DNA of 64,000 nucleotides from Exiguobacterium acetylicum (GTDB lineage Bacteria > Bacillota > Bacilli > Exiguobacteriales > Exiguobacteriaceae): assembly GCF_019890935.1 (NCBI RefSeq), contig NZ_CP082333.1, positions 336,001 to 400,000 of the forward strand, written 5' to 3'. The position numbers were made by a program, and so were the translations under genes. The notes beneath the pieces are model-generated. The model saw only the letters and a list, made by a program, of their open reading frames with translations. It searched no databases and was not told the DNA's origin. Below are positions 50,447 through 60,405 of the stretch, piece after piece; positions within the stretch are counted from its first letter, which is position 1; every line of letters begins with the position of its first letter.

Positions 50447-53344
50447 GTGAAGAAACTGATGATTTGGGTCATGCTGAGCTGTCTGATTTTGACGCTTGGA
50501 GTAGGACCTACGACAGCAAAGGCGGAAACAGCCCTTGCTAAAGCAACGCTCTTGAAAGTAGGACAAGAAACGACGCTTGAAACAGGAACGGAAGAAAAAA
50601 ATACATATTGGTACCGCGTCAACCATGAAGCGGGTGTAGAGAAGACCGCTTCACACTTCGAACTATCGATCGATACGGATCAACCTGTTCAAGTAACGGC
50701 GTATCCGAGTGAAGCGATGGCTGCGGAAGACGATACGTTTGATCGTTACCGGACAGAAGCGGAGCCAGATGAAAAAAATCTGACGAAATTAGCTGTTCCA
50801 TATGCATGGGATGGACCGTATTATGTCAAAGTCGAATATTACCCGAACATCGAAGAAGGTAAGACGACGAAAGCTGCTCATGTTAAATTGACGTATAACA
50901 ATGTCAAATTGCCTGTCGAGTATGAGCCGATCAATGACATCAGCTGTATGGCAGAAGAAGCACTCAAACAAACAAAAGAAGAAAAGCCGATGCTTGCACT
51001 CATGCACTCGATCCAAAAGCAAGTGTTGAGCCAATCGGATGCAGGACGTGCTTTAACATCGCTTTACTACAAAGCGTCTCCTTACGTCGTCAAAACGCTT
51101 TTATTCAATAAAGAGAAGCGTCAACAAGCATATGAAGATTTAAAAACATTGAAGCCGGCAATGGAGGCACTCGTACGTGGAACATCGTACACGTTGACGA
51201 AAGCCGATCAACAAGCTGTCGATCGTCTCTACAAATTATCACGTGACGCATCTCCTGCTGTGATTGCGGAAGAGATTGATGGATACGCCAACAAAATGGA
51301 TGTCTCTACATTAAGTGGTAGTTCGTTAAGCGAGACATTCAAGTCAATGGGTATGAACATTCAATCAAAAGAAGCGACACGTTACATCGTTAAATTAAAA
51401 CCAGGTAAGATGAACCGTTCGATGAAGATTGCAGGTGTTCAAGCAAATGATGTGGAACGTTTATCCCTTGGTAATGCGGGAGACTTCGTCATCGTAACGG
51501 AAGATCCAACGGTCAAAGGACAATCAGCGGCAGCATTAAAACAATCACTCAACCGTTCTTCAGCGGTCGAGTACGTTGAAAAAGTTCAGACGTACCGGGC
51601 GACGAATGATATCAACTTCGATTATCAATGGGCTGTCAATAAAAAGACCGTCTTTGAGCAATTTGATAACGTTGGAATTGGCTTTGAAGCGTTCCAACAA
51701 CGTTTCGGTTCGAAGAAGTTAGCGCCTGTGAAGATTGCAGTCATCGATACAGGTGTTGATTATCGTTTGAAGGACTTACAAGGAAAAGTTGATATCGCAA
51801 ATGAAAAGAACTACGTTTCCGTCAACGGTGACGGGGATGCGATTGATGACAACGGTCACGGAACACACGTGGCAGGCGTCATCGCAGCAACGATGAACAA
51901 CGATTATGGTATCCAAGGGATTCATCAATCGGCACAAATCCTGCCGGTTAAAGTCTTGAATGCAAACGGCGAAGGAGAAACAGACGCGATCGCACTCGGG
52001 ATTAAATATGCAGTCGATCATGGCGCCAAAGTCATCAACATGAGTCTTGGTGGCGGTGAGAGCCGGACGATGGCTTATATGATGAAATATGCAGCAGATC
52101 ATGGTGTTACGGTCGTTGCGGCTTCAGGAAACGACTATGACATGATGGTCGGTTACCCAGCGAACTCGGAATATGCGATTTCTGTTGGAGCGACGAACCC
52201 ACTCGGAATGGTTGCTGATTATTCGAACTATGGTATCGGACTTGACGTCGTGGCACCAGGATCAAAAGTCGCTAGTTTAATTCCAGACGGTAACACGGTG
52301 TATATGGATGGAACAAGTATGGCTTCGCCACACGTTGCAGCAGTAGCGGGAATCTTGAAGTCACTGAACCCGAAACTGGCACCAACACAAATCGAACAGA
52401 TTTTGCGTAAGAGTGCAGAACCACTTGCGTTTGAAAATCCAAACGACTGGTTCGACTTCGAAGAAGATGAAGACGGGGAGAAGATGGAACCGGAATTCCC
52501 AGCTTACGTCAGCCCAGTCTCTGGATACGGAAAAGTCAGTATTCCACGTGCGATTTCTCAGTTGAACTTGAACGGGAATGTTAATGACGTCTACGATAAC
52601 CAATTGTTCGTTTCTGGAACAGTCAAGACAGGAACGAAAGTTGAAGTATGGGCAGCACTCGTAACGAAAGATAAGAATGGTAAAGAAACAACAACGAACA
52701 AAAAGCTAGCTACGACAACGGCTCAAGCAGGAAAATACAGCGTTAAGATTCCGCGTCAAAATCAAAAGACGGTCTTGACGGTTCGCTATGCGAATGGATT
52801 AGACGTTACATCGGAACGGACAGAAGTCCTTCCAGGAAAAGCACCAAAAGCACCGAAGGTCAAACCAGTTCTTGCTGGTGCGACGAAAATGACAGGTACA
52901 GCTCTCGCTGGCGGTACGATTACTGTCAAAGATGCGAAACAAAAGAAAATTGCCACAGCAAAAGTTGATGCAAAAGGTCATTTTAGTGCGAAATTACCAA
53001 AACAAGTCGGTGGTTCAAGCTTGATCGTCACAGTGACGGATATTGCTAAACGCACAAGTAAACCGACGATCGTAAAAGTCCTCCCAGCCCCAGCAGCACC
53101 GAAAGTGAAATCCGTCTATGCTGGACAAACGAAAGTAACCGGGACAGCTGAAAAGAAATTGAGTGTTTATGTAAAAGATGCGAAGAAAAAAGTCATCGGA
53201 AAAGGAACGGTTTCTGCAAAAGGCAACTATTCTGTCAAAATTCCGAAGCAAAAAGCAAAAGCGAAGCTTTCCGTCTACGTTAAGAATACACGTGGACAAG
53301 TCAGTCCTGTGACATCTGTGACAGTAAAGAAAGCGAAAAAGTAA
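50447..53344 (+). CDS. Secreted subtilisin-like serine protease with C-terminal Ig-like repeats
   Basis: The 965-residue protein has a signal peptide (about 1-25), a pre-peptidase-type beta domain (about 30-150), a propeptide-like region (about 290-390), and an S8 protease domain (about 420-680) with catalytic Asp434 (AVIDTGVDY), His471 (GHGTHVAGV) and Ser624 (GTSMASPH). Three Big-type beta repeats rich in Lys (about 710-965) end the chain, each with G-T-A and A-K-G-x-[FY] motifs. GTG 50447 follows AAGGAGG. A cell-surface or secreted protease is inferred. Confidence 0.92.
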   Translation: MKKLMIWVMLSCLILTLGVGPTTAKAETALAKATLLKVGQETTLETGTEEKNTYWYRVNHEAGVEKTASHFELSIDTDQPVQVTAYPSEAMAAEDDTFDRYRTEAEPDEKNLTKLAVPYAWDGPYYVKVEYYPNIEEGKTTKAAHVKLTYNNVKLPVEYEPINDISCMAEEALKQTKEEKPMLALMHSIQKQVLSQSDAGRALTSLYYKASPYVVKTLLFNKEKRQQAYEDLKTLKPAMEALVRGTSYTLTKADQQAVDRLYKLSRDASPAVIAEEIDGYANKMDVSTLSGSSLSETFKSMGMNIQSKEATRYIVKLKPGKMNRSMKIAGVQANDVERLSLGNAGDFVIVTEDPTVKGQSAAALKQSLNRSSAVEYVEKVQTYRATNDINFDYQWAVNKKTVFEQFDNVGIGFEAFQQRFGSKKLAPVKIAVIDTGVDYRLKDLQGKVDIANEKNYVSVNGDGDAIDDNGHGTHVAGVIAATMNNDYGIQGIHQSAQILPVKVLNANGEGETDAIALGIKYAVDHGAKVINMSLGGGESRTMAYMMKYAADHGVTVVAASGNDYDMMVGYPANSEYAISVGATNPLGMVADYSNYGIGLDVVAPGSKVASLIPDGNTVYMDGTSMASPHVAAVAGILKSLNPKLAPTQIEQILRKSAEPLAFENPNDWFDFEEDEDGEKMEPEFPAYVSPVSGYGKVSIPRAISQLNLNGNVNDVYDNQLFVSGTVKTGTKVEVWAALVTKDKNGKETTTNKKLATTTAQAGKYSVKIPRQNQKTVLTVRYANGLDVTSERTEVLPGKAPKAPKVKPVLAGATKMTGTALAGGTITVKDAKQKKIATAKVDAKGHFSAKLPKQVGGSSLIVTVTDIAKRTSKPTIVKVLPAPAAPKVKSVYAGQTKVTGTAEKKLSVYVKDAKKKVIGKGTVSAKGNYSVKIPKQKAKAKLSVYVKNTRGQVSPVTSVTVKKAKK

Positions 53345-53355
53345 GAGGGTAGAAA

Positions 53356-53396
53356 GACCTTTTTTCGGGTACATTCCGAGAAAAGGTCTTTTTTTG
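53356..53396 (+). terminator. Terminator of the protease gene
   Basis: AGACCTTTTTTCGG pairs with CCGAGAAAAGGTCT with one wobble/mismatch, followed by T7. Confidence 0.85.
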
Positions 53397-53494
53397 GATA
53401 TCCTAGCTGTTGCTTCGAAAGCGTTTCTATTATATTAAATCTATAGAAACAAATGAAAAAGCATCATTCAACGAATGATGAGGAGGATACATTC

Positions 53495-56065
53495 ATGGTG
53501 AATTGGATTCGGCGACGAATCGGTCGGCAACTGCTGACTGTTTTTTATGCGGTACTGATCGTAGTATCGATTACTTCGTTCTTTGTCTATGACTACATGG
53601 AAGGACGAATCGAAACATCAAAACAGAATCTCGAGACGATCAGTGAACAAAATCGCCGAGCCAATGATTTGTGGGACAATTGGCAAAGGGTTCAGTTCGG
53701 TTTACGCGGATTCGTCATTTTTGGTAATCAGGAACGGTTTGATGAAATCCAAGCGCTCCGAACAGATATCAAAAGTGAGACAGATTGGTTCATGCGAAAC
53801 GCCAAAACGGATGAAGAAGAAGAATTCGCAGCGCAAATGACGAATTTATATGAGTTATACTATGACGCCTTGTTCCCGTTGACCCAGTCTTACGTCAATG
53901 AAAAAAAGGCGAATCGGATCAATGAGGACTTTTTACAAGGAGATAGTCTGTTTTCCTTACCGATTGCGAAACGACTCGTTGAACAAGGACGGTTGAAGCC
54001 GACAGCGGACGGTTCGATTGATATTACGCCAGATATCGAAAAAGCATCTGCCGCACTTGATGAATACCGCACGAATCTCAGCCAACAACAAGAAACTGCT
54101 GTTGGGGAACTGCGGAGTGAAGTGGCGAAGTCACAATGGATTTGGATCTCGAGTATTATTGTTCTCATTGCCTTCATCCTTCTCTTCGTGCACCCGTTTC
54201 TTCGCCGGATGACACGACAATTACTACGCTTAATCGACGATAATCAAAAACTTGCACGGAAAGAACCGATTAAGATTGATAAAGCTGCCGAGCAACGACC
54301 AGACGAAATCGGATTGTTGCGCGCAGCCTTTAATCGGATGGTCGTGACGACAAATGCCCATACGGATGCGATGCAAGGAAAAAATGAAGAGTTGCAGGCG
54401 CAAAGTGAAGAGTTGCTCGCGCAACAAGAAGAATTGCAAGCGCAACAAGAAGAACTCGAAGAAGCGTATCAAACGACGAAAAAGAATGAGGAAAAGCTCC
54501 GATTACGTAGCGAACTGACAGAGGCGCTTGCTGTTCGCGAAACCGTCGAATCGTATCCGGCAATCGTTCAAAAGATGATCGATATCACCTCTTCGGAGTA
54601 CGGTGCTCTATTGCTCTATGAAGAAGGACAGTTCATAGGTGCGACAACGAAGGGGATGACGATGGATTATTTGAAAGTCCTTCTAAAAGATGAGATGTCC
54701 GTCATCAATCGATCGGTTCGGCAGATGGAATTCGTCCAATCGGAAAAACGAGTCACGCGTCAAAAAGACCAACCGTATTCATTCAGCACGCATGAAGCGA
54801 CGATTCCGATTGAAGATCCGGAAACGCATGAATTGATTGCAGCCATCTATCTGGTTCGTTATAAATCTGCCTATAAAGGACAGCAGTTAACGGATATTCG
54901 CGAGTTTGCACAACAGATGACGTTATCGCTCCTGCGTACGCGTTCGTATGAAGGGATGCGTCAAGAAAAAGAAAAGACAGAGCAAGTATTGGACTCCATC
55001 CGGGAAGCGATCATTTATCTTGAAGATGGAAACGGAGAGTTATATGTCAACCGACCTTTGTTTGAATTGATTCCAGAACTTCAGTCGGAATTCACGGTAG
55101 ATCGGACGTTACCATCGAGTGAATATGTCATCGATGTGATGCGCCAGTTGGTGGATGATGTCGAGGCTTTTAATACGTATCTAGATTTGATTCGTTCCGG
55201 TGAGATTTCACCGGAAAAGGTTCGATTTGATATTCGAAACAACACGGCTCATCTGGAGGTCTACGCGGAACGCATTGACGTCGTCGGAGGATGGAAGGGA
55301 ATCATTCTCGTTTTACGGGATATTACCCGGGAAACAGAAGCCGATCGTCTCAAAACAGAACTCGTCTCAACCGTATCGCATGAGTTGCGAACACCGCTCT
55401 CGTCGATTTATGGTTTTACAGAGTTGATGTTGAATCGAAAAATCGATGACTCAAAACAGCAGAAGTATCTGGCGACAATCCATAACGAGACGGAACGTTT
55501 ATCAAACCTCGTCACGGACTTCTTAGACGTTCAACGAATGCAGTCAGGTGGACAGTTATACCAAATGGCACATCTCGATTTATTTAGCCTGACTGAACAA
55601 GTGATGTCCTTGTATGATGATTCAAGTGAACGACACGATCTCCATTTGCAATTGCTCAGCCCGGATCGTCCATTCATTTTAGGAGATGAAGACCGGATTA
55701 AACAATTAATGAGTAACCTGATCAACAATGCAATCAAGTATTCTCCAGATGGTGGGCGTGTTGACGTCTGGATCGATACGAAAGACGATCAAGCTATCAT
55801 TGAAGTGAAGGATGAAGGAATTGGGATTCCACATCATGCCTTTGCCCATTTATTTGATAAATTCTATCGTGTCGATAATTCTGATACACGTCGAATCGGT
55901 GGGACTGGACTTGGGTTATCGATTTGTAAGGAAATCGTCAAAGAACATGAGGGTGTCATTCATGTGGAATCTGAAGTCGGTAAAGGAAGTCGTTTCATCA
56001 TCGTGCTACCGCTCAGTTTAAGTGAATCGATCGAGTCGACAGAAGAGAATCGACGTTCTAGTTAA
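53495..56065 (+). CDS. Large sensor histidine kinase (orphan)
   Basis: The 856-residue protein has a membrane helix near residue 20, a CHASE3-like extracellular region (about 40-215), a second helix (about 220-245), HAMP, a heptad coiled coil of repeated 'EELxAQ' units, a GAF-type domain, a PAS-like part and a kinase core with phospho-acceptor His629 (VSHELRTPL) and N, G1 and G2 boxes (NLINNAIKYSPDGG, DEGIGIP, GGTGLGLS). ATG 53495 follows GAGGAGG. No response regulator lies next to it. Confidence 0.9.
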   Translation: MVNWIRRRIGRQLLTVFYAVLIVVSITSFFVYDYMEGRIETSKQNLETISEQNRRANDLWDNWQRVQFGLRGFVIFGNQERFDEIQALRTDIKSETDWFMRNAKTDEEEEFAAQMTNLYELYYDALFPLTQSYVNEKKANRINEDFLQGDSLFSLPIAKRLVEQGRLKPTADGSIDITPDIEKASAALDEYRTNLSQQQETAVGELRSEVAKSQWIWISSIIVLIAFILLFVHPFLRRMTRQLLRLIDDNQKLARKEPIKIDKAAEQRPDEIGLLRAAFNRMVVTTNAHTDAMQGKNEELQAQSEELLAQQEELQAQQEELEEAYQTTKKNEEKLRLRSELTEALAVRETVESYPAIVQKMIDITSSEYGALLLYEEGQFIGATTKGMTMDYLKVLLKDEMSVINRSVRQMEFVQSEKRVTRQKDQPYSFSTHEATIPIEDPETHELIAAIYLVRYKSAYKGQQLTDIREFAQQMTLSLLRTRSYEGMRQEKEKTEQVLDSIREAIIYLEDGNGELYVNRPLFELIPELQSEFTVDRTLPSSEYVIDVMRQLVDDVEAFNTYLDLIRSGEISPEKVRFDIRNNTAHLEVYAERIDVVGGWKGIILVLRDITRETEADRLKTELVSTVSHELRTPLSSIYGFTELMLNRKIDDSKQQKYLATIHNETERLSNLVTDFLDVQRMQSGGQLYQMAHLDLFSLTEQVMSLYDDSSERHDLHLQLLSPDRPFILGDEDRIKQLMSNLINNAIKYSPDGGRVDVWIDTKDDQAIIEVKDEGIGIPHHAFAHLFDKFYRVDNSDTRRIGGTGLGLSICKEIVKEHEGVIHVESEVGKGSRFIIVLPLSLSESIESTEENRRSS

Positions 56066-56086
56066 AGAACTAGGATACATTCCAAC

Positions 56087-56127
56087 TAAACCGTGTTCAA
56101 TCCGCTAGGTGCGAGCACGGTTTTTTC
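56087..56127 (+). terminator. Terminator of the kinase gene
   Basis: AAACCGTG(T)TC pairs with GAGCACGGTTT across about 16 bases, ending in T6. Confidence 0.8.
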
Positions 56128-56260
56128 TTATGTTTAAAACGAGTAATCTTGTCAAAAAAGATTTCAATAAAATAAAAAAAGAGTGAATAAACAGCAATCC
56201 TGAACCGATATACCTATAGGACAAACGAACTATGGTTAAAAAAGGAAAGGGGGAATCGTC

Positions 56261-57799
56261 ATGTATGAGAAATGGCTGGGAGTCGTTATAGGCTGGTTAC
56301 TGTTTCATATCGGCTGGGTGACGTATGTGGGCACGGATACGGCAATCGGACAAGTCGTCAACAGTCTGTTCACGATCGGTGGTGTAACGATCTCCCTCTA
56401 TTTGATTTGGCGGGCACAGCGACGCCAGATAAGACGCCCTTTTACTTATCGCTTATTTCTTCTATTATTATTTGCTAATGCGATGCTTGGTATCGGCGAA
56501 TGTGGACAGCTCCTATACTTTCTCCAAGGACGTACACGAACGGAACCGTTTGATTGGATTGACTTGATTTTCAGTCTTCAAATCTTGATCTATATCATTG
56601 CTTTCGGTTATTTCCTGCGTAATCGACGACAAGAAGTCAATTTGCGGGTCTTTTTGTTCGATGAGTTCATCATCTTAGTCGTTGCTGGATCTCTTTCGTG
56701 GCACTACTTAGTGACGCCTTATTTAGAAGCAAATGCCTTGCTGACGATTGAAACACTTTTATGGCTTCGTTATCCAATCGGTGATTTATTATTGCTCGGC
56801 GGAATGATTGTCTTATTCTTTGGTTTGATGAAGCGTGGCAATGGCGGCTCGTTATTATTGATTCTACTCGCGTTTCATTTTCAGTTACTCGCTGATCTGT
56901 TGTACGTGGTACTCGAACGATTTGATTATCCATTTCCTTCGAGTTGGCTCGATCCGTTATGGTTGGCGACTGTCATGATTGTCGGGCTTGCGACTTATCG
57001 TTTTGATGCTGAGGAGTCTCTCATTACGCTTGATGTCACACGGAGATGGATCGATGTCTTACGTTTGATCACTCCTTACTTATTCTTATTGATTCTTTTC
57101 GTGACGATGGCACGGCAAACGATTAGTTGGAACGGTTTGACGATTGGGTTGATGATTGCGATACCGTTGTTGATTTCCCGTCAAATTCGGATCGTTGTTG
57201 ACAATCAACGGTTGCGCGAAAATCTCGAAGCGAAGGTGGAAGAGCGAACGGAAGCATTAGCAACTGCCATGGAGGAGATGCGGCACATGGCATACCACGA
57301 TGCCTTAACAGGATTACCGAATCGCTATTTGTTCGCCCGACTGTTCCAGGATGCCTTGTACCGGGCGGAAGCGAGTGGAGGACAAGTCGGCTTATTCTTT
57401 ATCGATATCGATCACTTCAAAGAGATTAACGATACGTACGGACATCGTGTCGGAGATCAACTCATCATCGACGTCACGGCACGCTTACAAAAGAAACTAC
57501 CGCCTAATACGGTCATTTCAAGGCAAGGTGGAGATGAATTCGTCGTCTTATTATTTGACGTTGAACAAGAAGCAGAAGTCGTGCAGTGTGGAGAACATCT
57601 CGTTTCCTTGTTTCGACAGCCGTTTCACCATGGCATCATCCCACTTCCGGTGACAGCAAGTATTGGGGGAGCGATTTATCCGGCGCATGCAGCCTCGCGA
57701 TCGGACTTGATTGAGCAAGCAGACCTAGCGATGTATGAAGCAAAACGTCGCGGGAAGAATCAATTTTGTATGCATGATTCAACGGTAACAAAGATATAA
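56261..57799 (+). CDS. Membrane diguanylate cyclase (GGDEF)
   Basis: The 512-residue protein has eight to nine membrane helices (about 8-320), a linker coiled coil (about 322-345) and a GGDEF domain (about 350-505) with MAYHDALTGLPNR and the active site GGDEF at 423-427. It should make c-di-GMP. No RxxD inhibitory site is seen five residues upstream, so product inhibition may be weak. The ATG follows AAAGGGGG. Lies after the sensor kinase, but separated by a terminator. Confidence 0.92.
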   Translation: MYEKWLGVVIGWLLFHIGWVTYVGTDTAIGQVVNSLFTIGGVTISLYLIWRAQRRQIRRPFTYRLFLLLLFANAMLGIGECGQLLYFLQGRTRTEPFDWIDLIFSLQILIYIIAFGYFLRNRRQEVNLRVFLFDEFIILVVAGSLSWHYLVTPYLEANALLTIETLLWLRYPIGDLLLLGGMIVLFFGLMKRGNGGSLLLILLAFHFQLLADLLYVVLERFDYPFPSSWLDPLWLATVMIVGLATYRFDAEESLITLDVTRRWIDVLRLITPYLFLLILFVTMARQTISWNGLTIGLMIAIPLLISRQIRIVVDNQRLRENLEAKVEERTEALATAMEEMRHMAYHDALTGLPNRYLFARLFQDALYRAEASGGQVGLFFIDIDHFKEINDTYGHRVGDQLIIDVTARLQKKLPPNTVISRQGGDEFVVLLFDVEQEAEVVQCGEHLVSLFRQPFHHGIIPLPVTASIGGAIYPAHAASRSDLIEQADLAMYEAKRRGKNQFCMHDSTVTKI

Positions 57800-57818
57800 A
57801 TGAAGTCATGTCACTAAA

Positions 57819-57869
57819 ATACGTTCGTATACTGATTTAAGTGGATCAGTCATACGAACGTGTTTTTTG
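57819..57869. terminator. Bidirectional hairpin
   Basis: ACGTTCGTATACTGAT pairs with ATCAGTCATACGAACGT (one bulge) and ends in T6, between the GGDEF gene (+) and the FusB-like gene (-). Confidence 0.88.
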
Positions 57870-57876
57870 ATGCCTA

Positions 57877-58515
57877 TCATTTCTTTTGCGTGCGTGCTAA
57901 GAACGTTTCAATGACTTCTGGATTCGTCACAGCTTGATTACATGCATCGCTGTCGATACACATATGATGACCAATCGTCTGGTGCTGTTCAGCTAAACGA
58001 CGTGTCGTTGCGGTTACGAGTGTGATATCACTATACGTGTGGCAAATCGCACAGATTCCTTTTTGGATTGATGGCAGATAGGTTCCCTCGACGCCAATCC
58101 ATTCACCATCCAAAGGATAGACGAAGTATTTTTTTCGATTCCCGGTATCGTTCCAACTTAAAAACGTCGTGTGAGTCCATTCAAAGGAGTGAAGTGGCGG
58201 AACATGTAACTTTTTCGTTTTTTTGAAGAGCTGACGGATCCGTGATTCAGAAATGCTCGGAAACGGTTGGACGAACGGTTCGACATGTTCTAAATACGCG
58301 AGGAGATCTTGTTCGGATTCAGCGTCACGAATGTTCGTCAACAGCTCTTCCTGTTCTGGTGTAAGTACGGGCAATAGATCAAATATCTTTTCAGCAGCAC
58401 TATACCGGACAGCATCACGAACATCCGGATCATGAACGGCAGCGAATTGATGTTGTAACAGATCGACTTGATTCCGAATGAAGTTGTATTGATAGGGCAA
58501 TAAAAATGCTTCCAT
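57877..58515 (-). CDS. FusB-type EF-G binding protein
   Basis: The 212-residue protein has a helical N-terminal domain (about 1-80) and a C-terminal FBP_C treble-clef zinc domain with ligands in CAICHTYSD and GHHMCIDSDAC (about 160-195). Size is that of FusB/FusC, which bind elongation factor G and free it from fusidic-acid-stalled ribosomes. A chromosomal copy may give low-level fusidate tolerance or act in normal translation. The ATG at 58515 follows AAGGAGG. Confidence 0.88.
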   Translation of the reverse strand: MEAFLLPYQYNFIRNQVDLLQHQFAAVHDPDVRDAVRYSAAEKIFDLLPVLTPEQEELLTNIRDAESEQDLLAYLEHVEPFVQPFPSISESRIRQLFKKTKKLHVPPLHSFEWTHTTFLSWNDTGNRKKYFVYPLDGEWIGVEGTYLPSIQKGICAICHTYSDITLVTATTRRLAEQHQTIGHHMCIDSDACNQAVTNPEVIETFLARTQKK

Positions 58516-58638
58516 TCGTGTTCCTCCTTTTCTTTTCATCGTACCGGAATTTGGCAACAGAACAAAGCGACATTTTTGTTTTTCTGCCTCTTGCAGCGGG
58601 AATTGAATAACAGAATGAACGAGGAGGTGAAGAGGGAC

Positions 58639-59373
58639 ATGCAGTATTTAACATTTTTACGCCTCATGAATATAGGAACATTCCTCTTTGCATTGCTAGC
58701 GCGCGTCGTTTGGTCAAATCCGGTCACCCTTCCTACGTTGCCTCTTGTTCCAGCACCTTTTTTTGATGCGATTACAGGTGTCGTGTTCACGACGTTGTTA
58801 ATTTGGTGTATTCGACCGGTTCGTGCCTTTCCTGCAGATCGAGAACTGATTGAAGATATCGGAGGATGGCTCGCGTTATCACTCGTGACGCTTGGCGTCA
58901 GTAGTATGACCGGACCACCATGGGAACTTGTCTGGACAACGATTTCATTCATTAGTCTGTGCTTAGTTTATATGAAAATTCAACACCATCCGCGACGCTC
59001 GCCTTGGATGCGCTCTCCGATTTCAGTCCTGCTCGCCTGGATGAGTACGATGTTGTTGATTTTACCATTTCGGATCTTATCCGATTTTCAGTTCACTTCG
59101 CTATTTGGTCTTTCCGAACAGCAATGGAGTACGCTCGCACTCGTCGTAGCGATTATCGGAGGACTCTTGTTTGTCATCATTCATTCCGACTGGGTGTTTG
59201 GTCTCGCGCTCGTTTGGTATTTGATTGGACTGTTCTTTAACGATCGCCTCGTTCTTGTGCAACAAATCGTAACAGGAACCGGGATCGTATGTGCTTTACT
59301 CTTGTGCTATTACGTCTTCTATAGACGGCAACGTCTTTTTCGACAGCCATCGCCGAAGTCTTCTTCATCCTAG
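58639..59373 (+). CDS. Hypothetical multi-span membrane protein
   Basis: The 244-residue protein has about seven hydrophobic helices, many Trp residues and a Ser-rich polar tail. ATG 58639 is chosen since GAGGAGGTGA (58620s) and AGAGGG lie just upstream; in-frame starts at 58576 and 58618 overlap those sites. It is divergent from the FusB-like gene. No transporter or enzyme motif was recognised. Confidence 0.75.
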   Translation: MQYLTFLRLMNIGTFLFALLARVVWSNPVTLPTLPLVPAPFFDAITGVVFTTLLIWCIRPVRAFPADRELIEDIGGWLALSLVTLGVSSMTGPPWELVWTTISFISLCLVYMKIQHHPRRSPWMRSPISVLLAWMSTMLLILPFRILSDFQFTSLFGLSEQQWSTLALVVAIIGGLLFVIIHSDWVFGLALVWYLIGLFFNDRLVLVQQIVTGTGIVCALLLCYYVFYRRQRLFRQPSPKSSSS

Positions 59374-59375
59374 TC

Positions 59376-59400
59376 ATGTTTTAGACGAATTTGGGGTATA
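59376..59400 (+). promoter_or_regulatory. Candidate sigma-B promoter of the stress protein gene
   Basis: GGGTAT at 59394-59399 matches the sigma-B -10. GTTTTA at 59378 is a possible -35, but the spacing (10 bases) is short. Function fits the general stress product. Confidence 0.35.
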
Positions 59401-59437
59401 TCCCATATAGCTGTTATAAAAGGGGGAGACGTATGTC

Positions 59438-59887
59438 ATGGGAAAAAAACAATGGATTGGTGTCTATCAAAATGAGACGGATTTGATTCGTAAGATTGAA
59501 GACTTACATTTTGCAGGTTATCTAGAAGAGGATCTATACGTTGTATTGCAAGATAAGACCGATATGGCGATGTTACGCGGACAATCAGCGGCGCAACTCG
59601 TCTCCGGTAAACGAACGCTGTTTGAGCGATTTACAGGCAAACCGGCTTCGGCTGAGGAAATTCAAACGGCCTTCACGGAACTCGGATTACCGGAGTCGGA
59701 TATTCGTCAACATGTCTTACGTGTCCAACAAGGTGAGTATGTCCTGTTAGCAGACGAAGCAGGAGCAACACGTCCTGCGCCGGAACCAAAAAGTATTTTG
59801 GAGACAGAGCCAGAAGGAATCGAGGCAGAACGGAAACTCGATCACGAAAACCGTGCCCTCGAAAATGAAAATGACCGGATGCTGTAA
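59438..59887 (+). CDS. General stress protein, YflT / GSP17M type
   Basis: The 149-residue protein has the 17-kDa heat/general stress fold: WIGVYQNETDLIRKIEDLH at the start, YLEEDLYVV near residue 28 and the conserved LGLPESDIRQH near 80. The last 45 residues are acidic and probably disordered. In Bacillus such proteins are made under SigB control; a GGGTAT box lies upstream. The ATG follows AAAAGGGGG; UspA follows 28 bases later. Confidence 0.85.
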   Translation: MGKKQWIGVYQNETDLIRKIEDLHFAGYLEEDLYVVLQDKTDMAMLRGQSAAQLVSGKRTLFERFTGKPASAEEIQTAFTELGLPESDIRQHVLRVQQGEYVLLADEAGATRPAPEPKSILETEPEGIEAERKLDHENRALENENDRML

Positions 59888-59915
59888 GAGAGTCGTGCAG
59901 AAAGGATGATGCTTG

Positions 59916-60365
59916 ATGGAGAGCCAGTATCATACGATTTTAGTGGCAGTCGATGGATCAAAGACGGCAGATCTTGCCTTTGAAAAGGCAGTGAAATTCG
60001 CTAAACTCGATCATGCCAAACTCGTCATCGCTCATGTCATTGATATTCAGACATTTGCTAATGTACGTGCCAATAAGCGTTTCATTGATCAAAACGTCAC
60101 GGAATATGCACAAGGACTGCTCGATCGTTACGAGAAGCGGGCACGAGAAGAAGGCGTCGAGACAATTGAACTGGTCATCGAAAATGGCTCTCCCAAAACA
60201 TTGATTCCGAAGGTCATCGCACCACGTGTCGGTGCTGGGTTGATCGTCTGCGGGGCGGTCGGGATGAATGCGATGGAACGCATCATGATCGGGAGTGTCT
60301 CTGAAAACATCTCCCGTTATGCGAAATGCGATATCTATATCGTCCGTCCGAAAACCTTGAAGTGA
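59916..60365 (+). CDS. Universal stress protein UspA
   Basis: The 149-residue protein is one Usp domain with an ATP-binding loop (G-A-V-G-M-N-A-M-E-R-I-M-I-G-S-V-S near residue 116-132) and the DGS start at residue 13-15. It binds ATP and helps survive stress. ATG 59916 follows AAAGGATG; a TTG lies just before it. Likely co-transcribed with the YflT-like gene, and ends in a bidirectional terminator. Confidence 0.92.
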   Translation: MESQYHTILVAVDGSKTADLAFEKAVKFAKLDHAKLVIAHVIDIQTFANVRANKRFIDQNVTEYAQGLLDRYEKRAREEGVETIELVIENGSPKTLIPKVIAPRVGAGLIVCGAVGMNAMERIMIGSVSENISRYAKCDIYIVRPKTLK

Positions 60366-60369
60366 TAAA

Positions 60370-60402
60370 AAACAGCACACATCAATCGATGTGTGCTGTT
60401 TC
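60370..60402. terminator. Bidirectional terminator
   Basis: AACAGCACACATC pairs exactly with GATGTGTGCTGTT, loop AATC, between uspA (+) and a small membrane gene (-). Confidence 0.9.
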
Positions 60403-60405
60403 ATG

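Noticed and set aside
54390-54480. Tandem DNA repeat of about 21 bases
   Set aside because: It encodes in-frame coiled-coil heptads of the sensor kinase and is explained by protein structure, not by a separate repeat element.
56205-56219. CstR-like half-site (ATACCTATAGG) before the GGDEF gene
   Set aside because: The second half-site and the C/G run are missing, and the gene has no sulfur link.
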